A stretch of DNA of 64,000 nucleotides from Lagopus muta. Lineage: Eukaryota > Chordata > Aves > Galliformes > Phasianidae. The notes under the pieces were generated by a model. That model had not been told where the DNA came from. It worked only from the letters and a program-made list of their open reading frames with translations, and ran no database searches. The DNA lies in the NCBI RefSeq assembly GCF_023343835.1, contig NC_064440.1, forward strand, positions 29,333,537-29,397,536. Reading direction: 5' to 3'. Shown here in pieces: positions 12,432 through 23,400 of the stretch (positions within the stretch are counted from its first letter, which is position 1; each line of letters begins with the position of its first letter). The position numbers and the translations under genes are program-made.

Positions 12432-12695
12432 TCAGGGCACATCGCTCTCAATGAAAGGGATGTCGCTGTATTTGCTCTCTGTCACTGCCCACTGCTTCAC
12501 TGCCTGATCGACAATCTCATGGGAGAGGCGGTGTGCGTAGTCCAGCACTATGGCGCTCGATGGACCTTTCTCATCCACCATCCCTGCTATCAGTGACGAT
12601 TTCTCCCCGCTGCACCCTTCTTCACCTTCCCTGCTCCCTTCCACACGGATAGCGTTTGATCCCGCAAAGGCATCTTTGGACTTGATGCATCCCAT
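12432..12695 (-). CDS. C2orf88: C2orf88 homologue, small membrane A-kinase anchor protein (smAKAP)
   Basis: An 87-codon frame starts at ATG (12693-12695, minus strand) with MGCIKSK. Gly2 and Cys3 fit N-myristoylation and palmitoylation, which tether smAKAP to the plasma membrane. Residues about 48-71 (AIVLDYAHRLSHEIV...) form the amphipathic helix that in mammals binds type I regulatory subunits of protein kinase A. The C-terminus Y.DIPFIES..P matches the mammalian C-terminus DIPYIESEGP. The chicken-type protein is a little shorter than the human one (about 95 residues), the difference lying in the middle linker. An RLS tripeptide inside the helix (Ser58) looks like a PKA target. The coding region is one exon; a minus-strand acceptor TTTTGCAG sits at 12715-12722, 19 bases before the ATG. 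Convergent with HIBCH and divergent from MSTN, as in human synteny. Confidence 0.93.
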   Translation of the reverse strand: MGCIKSKDAFAGSNAIRVEGSREGEEGCSGEKSSLIAGMVDEKGPSSAIVLDYAHRLSHEIVDQAVKQWAVTESKYSDIPFIESDVP

Positions 12696-12714
12696 GGTAC
12701 ATTTGAAAAGCCAG

Positions 12715-12718
12715 CTGC
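12715..12718 (-). other. C2orf88: Probable splice acceptor before the C2orf88 coding exon
   Basis: On the minus strand GCAG at 12715-12718 follows a short T-rich run, so the coding exon would begin at 12714 with a 19-base leader before the ATG. Mammalian C2orf88 also has its whole coding region in one exon behind non-coding 5' exons. The pyrimidine tract is weak, so this is moderate support only. Confidence 0.5.
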
Positions 12719-13847
12719 AAAATTCAGTTCAACAGCATGTTTTCATAACCTGGAAGCGGCTCCTTCCTTTGTTGCACAGCGTTGCTGCTTCTTGCCAGGG
12801 GTTGCACTGTCTCCACCAGTGCTTCTTTACTTCTGGAGAAATCTGTCAAAACAGTGTTTCACAGAAATGCGGTAAATAGTTCACCATTCTCAGTGAGCTC
12901 AAAGGGGAGCTAAACTGGTTGCAGAAGCTGTAAAACCAACTCCAATAAATCTGTGCACGGTGCATCTAAACTGTGTTTTATCAGTAACACCCATCTACTA
13001 CAGTCATCAGGCAGAGTCCAACTTGAATTCAAGCCTCCCTGGAATGCAGTCCCCAGGGAGTGACAAGAGCTGTAAGCCATGTATAAGAGTCTGTCTGCAA
13101 TATAACCGTACAGGTCCCGGGAATAACATCTGTTTCTTCCAAACAGATGAGACAGTGCTGCTTTCCTCAGTCTGTACACAAATACCATTTAAACTGCAAT
13201 GACTGCTGCTGCTGCTAAGAAAGTAAAACAAAGAAGAGCCTCACATAGACAAAAGCAGCAGGTAACCATCACCTGACAGGACTCGAGTTACATAAACGCC
13301 AGATCTGCTCACCTTGCCAGAACAAGCGCTGTAAGAAGCACACGCTGACATGACCTCCAGGTCTGCTTCACAAGAACGTGCCAGCAGAAAACTCTACCTT
13401 TTTCCCCACACCTGAGTGGGTCCTTTAGTCAAACCGATCGAGAATGTGAACTGAGCCCACATTCCGCTACATGCAGCTTTGTTACTAACCTACAGAGCAG
13501 TTTCTCAGGCTCTTTGCTCTAGAGGGGCACAGCAGAACTGTACGATCTGCTTGACGTTGCTTGGCATGAGCTTACCACTCCCCAGAGTTAGTAGACTGCC
13601 AGCCAAAATAAAGACTGTGCTGCACAGAAACCAACTGTTCCCTATGCTTTCACCCAATGACGTCGTACTGAGGTCAGCCAAAGTTAAACATTTTTTTGTA
13701 AATAGCCTTTGAAAACATAATTACGGCAAAGATATTAAGCTTTGTTTATTCCTTTATATATTGAGGGAAACAGGGTCTCCAATCCAGTAAGCTGATGCCA
13801 GGCAAATACCGAGAGAGGAAATCCCATTTGCAGGCAGGTGACCACAA

Positions 13848-13985
13848 AATGGCTTAGGTTGGAAGAAGCCTCAAAGATCATCTAGCTCCAAACCTCTGTC
13901 ATGGGCAGGGCTGCTAATCATCAGATCAGGCTGCTCATCCAGGGCCCCATCCAACTTGGCCTTGAGTACCTCTGGAGATGGAGCC
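13848..13985 (-). mobile_element. CR1 LINE fragment (3' region)
   Basis: The plus strand reads atggcttaggttggaagaag, then catccaacttggccttgag and tacctctggagatgg. These are reverse-complement hallmarks of the CR1 3' end. The element's sense strand is therefore minus. It is about 140 bp, diverged and 5'-truncated, as usual for old CR1 copies; the match fades after about 13985. No coding capacity remains. Confidence 0.7.
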
Positions 13986-16900
13986 TTCTCTGTTCAAGGC
14001 CCACAGGTAGGACAGCACTGCCCCAGCCCAGCAGCTGGCATGTGTGAGTCAGGCTCATGGTGACAAGCTTCTGCCCTCCTGTAGGAGAGGACATTGGTGA
14101 GAATGCCCCTACCTCTAGAAGGCAGCTGTGACTGGCAGCCCCAAGCACCACAGTGGTGGTTGGTGCTCCTGGAGGAAAGACAGACCTGTGGGACTTCTGA
14201 AGCCACAAAACATTTTCATACCTTTCACTTGGTATCAGAACCTCTCAGCATTTTAAAGAAACAGCTGTAATTCACTTAAATCAATGCAGTGTTTATTTTG
14301 ACCATAATGACATGATGCAGCAGGTGCCAGTGTGCTTTAAGACTAAGCAATGTAGCCATCAGGCCTGTGACATATACCCTGCCTCCAGCATTGCTAGTTT
14401 GACCCAACACAGAAGATAGTTAAACTGTCATTGAGGTTTATATTGTGAGAACTTGTTATTAAATGAGTAAAAGAAAGGATTCTCTTAAGTGCACAAGAAA
14501 CTGAATATATATTCCTGCGGAGGTTTATGAAAATCCACAAGGCTCATACCCATGTCTTTCAGCCACATGCACTGATGCAACTTATAATGCTGGCAGAACG
14601 TGCTTACAGACCAGAGGCCAAGGAGATGTCTGAAAGTCATTCAGACTCTGAATAATTCAAAACTTCTAAATAGTTTTGTCTCGTACCTTTCTAATTTCAA
14701 TATTCATCATTAATAAAACATAAATAAAATAATTTCCACTTGCACTTCTCAAACTCTACAGAGCTCAGAGCATCTCATCTGGTAAAGAATCACTGGACAG
14801 CACTGCTGATCCCTGAGCTGCAACCTTTATCCAGACCAAGGAATACAGAGGCTTCTCCCACAGTGCACAGATACCCTGCCTAATCCCTTCTCATTATACT
14901 CTGCTGGTGACAGTCAGAAGTTTCAGATTAGATCTCATGACACCCCTGGACTTAGTCAGAACCATAAATACTGTAAATTTAAACCTCAGCTTCCCCTCAC
15001 CATGGTTGGAGTGCTGTCCAAATACTCTATGCCAATGGTGATATATTAGCATATTTTTGTCCCTTTCATCTCTCACATTTTGTCTAATGACTATCTGAAT
15101 TTGGCTTTTCATCTATGGCTATAATCCAATTCTTTTCTATGTAATCCTTTTTTCGGTGCTCTTTAGAGAAGGTCTGTTAAATATCAACCACTTCTTGTAC
15201 TTTATCCTGGTGTTAAGGTGTGTCGGCCCTACAGCTGGATATTTCCTTTCCCCTTTTTAAGCGACTCCAGCAAATGAGTTAGGGCCAGGAGGAAGATGGA
15301 GGGAATGTGAGTAGAAGGACAAGCATTTCCTAAAGCAGATATGGAGGGATTCTGTAGGCCAGGATCTTCTCCTCGAGGACTTCCCACCTTCTTACCTCCG
15401 CCGTTTCATTGGGGCTAACTCAGATATGGGTGTGACTGTCTAACATGGAGAAGGGAGCAGGCTAGGAAACAGCAAGACATGCAAGACAACGAAATTGTTT
15501 CCTATTGATTACTAGTTAGGCTTAAAAGCAAAGTTATTGACCCTGGTTTCAATCGTATACTCCAGCTTGTTTCATTATTCATGGAGCGCAGTACTTTCTA
15601 AGTCAGCGCAGTAGGTTTTACTGTTTGTCTGCTCTACTCTAGTTAATAATTGTTGGCACATAAATGCTTGTAAATGAAGTTGTCCTCCATCTTCTGACTG
15701 ATTTCCCATTTTTCTGACAGCCACTGCTTGCACATGTAGGATAAAGCACTGTTTAAATGCTCTCTGCCTATCTCATTTCCAGCGTTGTTCTGATAGGGAT
15801 TTTAACACGGCTGGCTGCCTCACAAAGCACACATCTTTGGGAGAGGTGAGTTCACGTTACTGCCGGCACGACGTTGCACTCAGGAACCGCACAAGGCAAA
15901 GCCGGCTGACCGGAGTCTGTTTCAGCACCCAGGCTCTTGCCTGTGGCTGGCTGTGTTTCAGAAAGCACTGCAGGGAAGGTTCCAGGCTCGAGCCAAAACC
16001 ACTGTGGATACAACTGCTTACCTGACCAGCTCTTGTGCTCAGCTCGAGGCAGAAGTTAGTGTGCTGCAACCTGTTTTGTTGTAGTTATCCAGGAGTTAAA
16101 GCAGCACCACTGCAAATCTTAACAAAGATTCTCTTCTTAAGGATCGGTTTTATAACAAGTGAAATGCATTTTTCAGACAAACTAAACTAACGGGTTGCAG
16201 GCTGTGCTAAATTTCAGTGAAGCTATGATCAGTAAGGCCTTAAATACCTCATATTTAACTTCAATACTGCAAATGCCATGTGTTGTTTTAAAAAGGGTCT
16301 TGAGGACACAGCCCTGGAATCTCAAGTACAAGTTCAGGTGTTGTTTCCCATAGCTCCTACACACTCACACACTGCGGTAATACAAAGAGGGAAAGTCCTG
16401 CGGGAGCCATGCTGTGCAGTTGAACTCACCTTGCATGCAAGGACCACGCTGCCTCTCTGCCAGCCTTCCTCAGTGCTTCCTGCCAAACCGAGCTCATTTC
16501 TAATCACTGAAGGAAAGAAAACAACGTTAGAAAGATGCCTGCCGTTTCCTATCATACCATACAACAAGGGAAAAACATTAATAGTACATACACAGTTTTA
16601 TTTTGATAAAAATGTTCCATTATTGAAAACTTCAATCAGAAGTAATCACAAAAAGATAAGCATAAGCCATCCACCACTAAGAGTTTTGTTAACCTCCCTT
16701 CATACAATGAAGAGAGACATAAAAAGAAGGTTTTGTGGCTTGCAGCAGCTCAAGCTGTCACAGGCAAATAAGTCCCATCTCCTGTGTACGTGGTTTGCCT
16801 TTGGTTGGACTTCTGAAATATCTCCCTGAAGAGCAGTGCTACACTTCAAGGAATCACCCTCTCCAATGCTGTTTTATCAGTCAGCTGATTAAAAACAAGT

Positions 16901-18260
16901 CCTACTTTCGGAAACAGCTCGGCGTAGCTGCACCCAGTTGAGCACAGTGAGAGATTTCTGCTACCAGAGAACTGGGCTCTTCACTTCCCAATGTCCCCAT
17001 GTGACGCCCTGTAACAGGGAGGCTCTTAGGTCTTTCTCCAGTACCCATGAGGAAGGAAGCTCTGTGTGCTACTTACCAAGGACCTGGCTGCTCTGAACAA
17101 ATCATCCCCCTCGTCCCTAGCGCAGCACAGATTGCTTCACGACTGGGACTCTGCAAAAAGAATCCAGACATAAAACACTGCACTTACAAAGTCAAAGTTC
17201 TGTTGTACCACAGAGTTAAAGGAATCCCTCAGTGCTGGCCCTGCAGAACTCTGCTCGCCTGTTCACCCACAGCGTTTGACTTTCTCAAAGGCAGAAGGAT
17301 GACGCAGCACTTCAGACATCAGACTGAATGGCAGGCTGCAAGAATTTATGCCCTGTTCCCAACCCCAGGGCCACTGCGGGTGGGTGGCTCCCGTCCCCAA
17401 GGACAGGTCGGGCAGGGTGCAGGATGGGGCTGTGCCAGGCACCCAGTGCCCTGCCTGCTGCTGAGCTTAGAGCCCTCTTCTCTCTCCCCCTCTCCGGGTT
17501 TCTGCAAGGAGCCAGGCCTCTATCACCAAGCATAGAGGGACAATGGTCAGATCATCGCAGTGCTTTTAGCAGGGCAACTGTAGTACCCTGCTGTAACAAA
17601 GCCCAGCAGGCATCTCTTGCTTCCTTGGATAGTTCAGACATAGCAGCCGCACAGTTTTCTGTGCTGATGGGAAAAAAAGGAAAGTTTAATGCTTATTATA
17701 AATGTTGCAGAATAGGGATAGAAATGCTGGGAAGTGTTCAACACAAGTTCTCCCTGTGACCAACAAAAAAAAATAGCAATGGGACTTCTAGAACTACCCA
17801 AAAGCACACACTGCAGAGACATCCAACAACTGCTTATGCATACCAACTGGATGCACAGCTACACTTAGCAGAAGTTCTCAACCTTCCAAAAAATGGCATG
17901 TGATTGTTTTACTCCTTCTAAAGAGAACTGAAACATTAAATACAAAGGGAACCAAATCACCCTCTATTTCCAGCTGAGTGCCTTTTCCCAAACTCAGGTA
18001 GAAGCACAGCAGAGCATGCTGCTCAGACCACGGGGTGAGCTGAGCAATGCTCACCCAGGAGGCAAACCTGCAGCACCTGGGCAGCCAGACTTCCGTGCTG
18101 CATCTCATGGCGGCAAAGTTCAGGCCCTTCCATGAGATCCAGCAATGAGACAGGGCACACCCAGCCTGCTTTCCCTCTGCCCAGCAAGGCAAGACCTCGT
18201 GCACTGGGACACGAGATGTGATGCTCGCTTATATTCTGCCCTCCTCCCTCGCGGTGCTTG

Positions 18261-18535
18261 CTGCTGGAGGAGATAAGCGCTGCAGGTTAGGAAGGGCTGG
18301 ATGCTGGAGACAAGCCGCTGCTGAGCAGGATTAGCATGGCAGTGAAAGTTTTCTCCTTATCTCCCTTACGGTACTCGCTGGAATTTCAAAGCCTTCCCCC
18401 CTACTGTGGCTGGAACTGATTAACTGCAGCAGGCGTCTAAGCCGGTCTGCAGCTGAATGGGGCGACAGTGCAGGCTGGGGGAGCGCTTTCCTTCCTATCT
18501 CCCTTTTGAGAGCCAGGCGTGACCATCAGCTTATC
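18261..18535. promoter_or_regulatory. Cluster of four GATA-factor motifs
   Basis: WGATAR sites occur at 18271-18276 (plus, AGATAA), 18357-18362 (minus), 18495-18500 (minus, AGATAG) and 18530-18535 (minus, GATAAG). The first is preceded by CTG at 18261-18263 with seven bases between, matching the CTG-N7-AGATAA composite known for TAL1/GATA1. An E-box CAGCTG lies near 18449. The cluster lies about 0.5-0.8 kb from the CpG island. Enhancer activity is inferred only. Confidence 0.3.
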
Positions 18536-18989
18536 CTAAACGGCTTTTCAGTAAGAGGATGGCTGATGGAGCAAGCAGAGGCAAAGGAAGGAACCTTTTG
18601 GTCAAAATAGCAGTAATTCAGAAAACAATAGTCAGGCAGCAAGTGCAGCTCTCGGCAGCCACAAGGTTAGGTTTCATCCAGGAAAAGCGTCGTTGGAGGT
18701 ATGGAGTGCTGTGTGCATGGTAGCTCTGTCCTGAAAGGCTCACTTGCCATAGCACAGCAGCGGGTTGGGTTCAGCTGGGAGACAGCCTGAAGGTGAGGTG
18801 AGGAAGACGCTGAAAGCTTCTTACAGGCTCGCTTAATGTCGCTGCTTGCCCAAGCAGCTACAGAAGAAACGGCAGGAAGAACCTAAAGCTGCTGAGCTTC
18901 CCAGGAGTCCCGCTTGCAGGAAGCCTGGCCAAAGCTGCGGGAACCCAACTGCCGGAGTCACAGAGGGGCGCCTCCTTCAGGGGAGAGAG

Positions 18990-20430
18990 TAGCCGATGGC
19001 TGCGGAGATCTGGAACTCCTCAAGAACCCAGACCCAAGTGCCAGATGATGCTCAAACGGGCGAATGGAGACACGACGTAGTAAATGGATGTTACGTTTTC
19101 AGCGCGGGTGTAGAGCTGTTTCCTCGAGCAGCGTGCAAAGGAAAGCATGTTCGAGTCCCCTCTCAGCAAAGCCCAGAGCACCGCGAGCGTAGGCAAAACC
19201 CCATACGCGTCAGCTGCCGCCCCAGAGCCGGTGGAGACGCCAGGAGGACACGCGTGGGGCGCTCGCCGAAAGCGGGAAAGGGCAAGGCCCGGGGGGCCCG
19301 AGGAGGGGGCCGCCGTCAGGTACCTGCGGCAACATCAGGCTGCTGTGCGGTGAGCTCAACAGAAGGGCCGCTTTCCGATCACACGCAGCGCGGCTCGAGG
19401 CGACGCAGCCCCAGCAGCGAGGAGCCGAGCAGGCGGCCGGCAGGGCGGGGCGCGGTCGCATACCCCGCCGCCGTGGCATTCCCCGTAGCCCTCCCGCACC
19501 TGGAGGCAAGGCAGAGCAGGGCAGGGCAGGGCCGGCTCGAAGAAGAGCCGCCGGCGAGGCGGGGGATCGCAGCGAGGTGGTCGGAGCGGCCGCAGGCTCG
19601 GAACGCCGCTTCGTTAACGGAGCGATACCAATCTCTATAGTTTCCGCTTTTTATTACTATATTTAGAAACCCCATTCCGACTCCCACCTCCCGAACCGCG
19701 AGGAAGCACGAGCTGCCGCTCAGCTCCCCGCGATTCCCGGCGCGGCTTACCGGGCACAGCCGCACCCCGCCGGGCGCTGGATCGGGGCAGCCCTCCCCGG
19801 CCGCTGGGGGCGAACCTCGCGGCTCCGGCAGCCCTCGCCCCGCCGCCGCCCGTCCCGGCTCCCTCCGCAGGAGCTCGGCGCTCCCCCCCGGCCCCGCTCT
19901 CAGCGCCCCGCGGCGCTCCGGGACCCGCCCGCAGCTCGGCGCCGGTCCGCCCCGCGCACACCCCACGGGCGCAGGGAGCGCCCCGCGGCCACCTGCCGGC
20001 GGGCGGCGGGCAGGGAGGCGGCGGCGCGGCCCCGCCCCTCGGTGGGTGCGGGCACCTCCCCGCCTCCGGCTCTGCCCGGCCCGGGATGAGCGCGGGGGAA
20101 CGCGGCATCCGTGCGCGGCCGGGCCCGGTAGGGATGCGCGGGCTGGGGAGAGCCGGGTGTGACCGCACGCAGCCCCCAGCTCGGCCCGTCTCGGGCCGCG
20201 GGCTCTACCGCTTCACGCCCTCTCTGTTTCTCCCTGTGTTTTTAACCCGAGTACGTAAGCTGCGTTAAACGGGGCTGTATTAAGACAGCGCTGAAGGACC
20301 TGGGGAGCCGGCAGCCCCCTCCAACCGGCCCGCAGCCACACGGTGTCCCGTCCCCCCCCCCCAACTCCATCTGTGCCCGCAGCCATGCACCGACCCGACG
20401 GGTTGGAAACAGGTGCGTGGTCTGAACGCG
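18990..20430. promoter_or_regulatory. CpG island, probable C2orf88 promoter
   Basis: GC content and CpG frequency rise sharply from about 19.2 to 20.3 kb against the AT-rich surroundings, with several GC boxes (for example gccccgcccct near 20029 and gggcgggg near 19444). Long open frames here on both strands (18996-19640, 19379-19966, 19635-20168) are rich in Arg, Pro, Ala and Gly and follow from the base composition. A minus-strand donor GTAAGC preceded by CCCG lies at 19745-19750, suitable for ending a non-coding first exon that could splice to 12714. The island lies at the 5' side of C2orf88 and 17.5 kb upstream of MSTN, so C2orf88 is the better candidate. A divergent non-coding transcript on the plus strand is also possible. 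Confidence 0.6.
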
Positions 20431-23400
20431 GAGATTCTGAAGAGCTCACACAGGCAGCGACCGCAACCCCCAGTGGCCAAAGCTCCCACCCGGCACGGCC
20501 TGCCTGCCCTGAGCTGCGGGATACGATAAGCAGAACGCAGAACGGGTGTTAGAACAGTTACACGTCTCCATGCAGCACAGGTTTTAGTCAATTGAAGGCG
20601 ACAGCTCATAGAAACTTTGGTTTCAACATGTGCTAGCTGCTCGTCTGCAAATTGAGATAAGATCTGGGAAATCTGTCTAGATCAAGCTTAGGAATGTTTC
20701 AAATAAAAGTTAATTCACAACTTGAGTATTGGTTGCTTGAGAAAACCCATAGTATTTTCAATAAATTATGTCATACCACATCTCATTTAAATACTATTGA
20801 AAATCCCACATTTAGAAGACAAGCTGGTGTTGTAAGGAGGAACAGGGATGAAAAAGTTAACAAAAACCATTAAGTTAGAGCATATTGATGCTTTTGTCCT
20901 CTCTTTTCTGCTATGACTGAGACTGCTTCCCTCTCCCCTCTTCCCTCCCTTTCAGTCAGAAACCAAGGCCTGCCTGAAACAAACCTTGCCTCCATCATTT
21001 TTATATGATGGAGGCATAGTATATTTTTATATATGTCTTAGTAACAACCACTGATAAGATGACTGCTAAGAACTGAAAAGCACAGCTATCTGACTTAGGT
21101 TCTACCTTTGGTAGTGCTTTTGTCACAGCTAACAGATGCTGAGGTAAAAGCTGGCCTAAGGGAAAAGACTTTAGGACTGAAGGATGGCACCAAGCAGCCT
21201 TTTACACACAGGACATAAAAACTACAAGAGGAAGGCAGAGATTCATTGCCGTTAGCATTTCTAGTCACACCAGAAATAGGAGCTTGGCAGGTTGGGATGC
21301 TTTTGTAATGTAAAACCTCATTCAATAAGCACTGTGTGCTCCAGACACAACCACACACCACTAAAGGAAAGAATGTTTTCAAGAGAAAAAAATTACTGAC
21401 AATTCAAGACTATTTTTATGTCTTGTGTCACATACCAAGTAGTTTCATTGTATTGGACTCTCTCTGAGACTATAACATCATAAAAACCTAATGGTTCCCT
21501 GATGCTCCTGTAGCTGCTTGCCATGGGGAACACAGTGCTGGCTGCTTGGGGCTCTCTGGATTGCAAAGGCAGCTTAGGGGCACATGCCCTTAAGGAAAGG
21601 CAGAGCAAAGGCTTTTGAAGAACTCAGAAGAAGCCAAAATAGTTTTCAAAATAATTCTGTGAATTAATTCTCATTCAAAATGGCAACATGTTTGAAAGGG
21701 GGGAACTTCTTTCAATGGAAAGTTGTCAAGCACTTCAATTAACAGAGAGTCGTTGGTGACAGTCCCTGACCAGAGAAGTCAACTGTCTCAAACAACAGCC
21801 TCCATCTTGGTGCCATGGCAATGCAGAGGCATCTTCTCCCTTATTTTTAAGAACATTTTCTAAATGCTGACTCTGTCAGCGGTGTATGTAGATGCCAAGT
21901 GCTCAAACATCACATTCACCATGAAGGAAAACCAAAAGCACAGTGATAAACCAAACACACCCCAGGAGCCGAGGGAAAAAGGCAGCAATACCTTTTGCCT
22001 TTGTGTCTGTATGAAGCAGGAGGTCTGCAGCAGCTCTGAGCCTGAACATCGGTTGTCATGAGAGGTGGTGGGATGCTTGGTGTCAGCCTTCCATTGCCCT
22101 GCAGCTCGGTGTGTTTGGAGGCAGCCTGTGCAGTCCAGTACAGTCAGGCACACACCATCCTCACCCTGCAGCCTCTGCTAGAAAACAAAGCAGGGAAACA
22201 GAAAATATCAAATATTAGTATATTTTTTTTGCTAATAAGGCAGTGTACCAGCCAGAGACATAGTCCTGATCTATATGCAAGACTTTTTTTTCTCATTTGC
22301 TCCACTTCTGAGCCCAGTAACACAATGCAGGCCTGCAGCATGGCAAGGAGATTAACTGAGCATGAGGCATTAGAATATTGCAAAGAGGATCAAAAGAGAT
22401 TTGTGGCTGAAAAGCCACACACCAGAATTACAGTCAGCTGAGAAGCTGGGCAGACAGAAAGTGGGTAAATCACTTAAATTTAGAGATCTTCTAAAATAAA
22501 TCCAAACGTTGGGGTATGCGCTGCAGTGTGTCACATCAGCCCTCCCTGTGACATGAAGCTGCACACAACACCAGCTTCCTTCAAAATGGAAAGTAGCTTT
22601 GTGACAATCAAATATTACCCAGCAAAAAAGCAAAGTCACAGTAAACATGGCCACGGATGTGCCAAAACCTGAGAGCCCTGAGACAGCAACAGACAAAGCA
22701 GCAGCCTTGCATCATTTGCCACACAATAGTAAGTACTACAGAGAAATGGAGGTACCCGATCTTCTCACAGCATTCCCTTCTCCAAAGCAAAAACCACTGC
22801 CAGGATTCCCAGGACAAAAGAGTTTGAAATAGAATTCAAAATAGGAAATTACATCTCGACTGAGATAAAAGCATACTTCACTACTGCAGCCAAAGCCGTG
22901 GATCAGCAGTGACATGCCAAGTCCCTGCTCCTCCCAATCCTCTAGCAGCTCTGGACATTCACGTACTTAAAACAGAGAAGTAATGTGTTTCAGAGGATTA
23001 TCATACCAACATCTGTACTCAACCTTCAAATTTTCACACTGAGATAAACTCTCACTACAAACAACAAACAAAGAACAAGTACAGAAAACAAAGAGCAAAT
23101 ACAGATTTTGTACTGTATGGTACCTAGCTGGGATGGAGGAGACTGCGGTCACATGCAGGGTGCTGCGTTTTGGATTTGTAGCTACAGCAGTGTCAGTAAC
23201 TCACCAGCAGGCAGGAGGCTGGGAGAGGACAGCCCAAGGGCCCCAGCTGTATTGTGCCATCCAACCCAAACAGCGCACCAATGGAACGGGTGGGCAAACG
23301 GCCTCCTTCAGAGCACAGGGCGAATGGATTTGCAAATAGGAAATGCCTTAAAAAAAAAATGATGCCTTAAAAAGAAGCTGGGGAAGACATTTGCTCATTA

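Larger units (their letters stand above)
12719..18989 (-). other. Inferred C2orf88 intron / non-coding
   Basis: This region lies between the smAKAP coding exon and the CpG island at about 19-20.4 kb. If the island is the C2orf88 promoter, it is a 5' intron. It contains a CR1 fragment (13848-13985), a short CTG run near 13202 and a cluster of GATA motifs (18261-18535). The 183-codon plus-strand frame at 16278-16829 has no recognisable domain and I do not call it. Confidence 0.4.

Noticed and set aside
16278-16829. Longest non-exonic open frame outside the GC-rich region (183 codons, plus strand)
   Set aside because: It starts with ATG but shows no domain, no compositional shift and no splice or promoter context. 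One frame of this length is not surprising in 64 kb read in six frames.
18996-20168. Several overlapping open frames of 99-214 codons on both strands
   Set aside because: They lie in the CpG island, where few stops occur because of base composition. The translations are Arg/Pro/Ala/Gly-rich and unrelated to known proteins.
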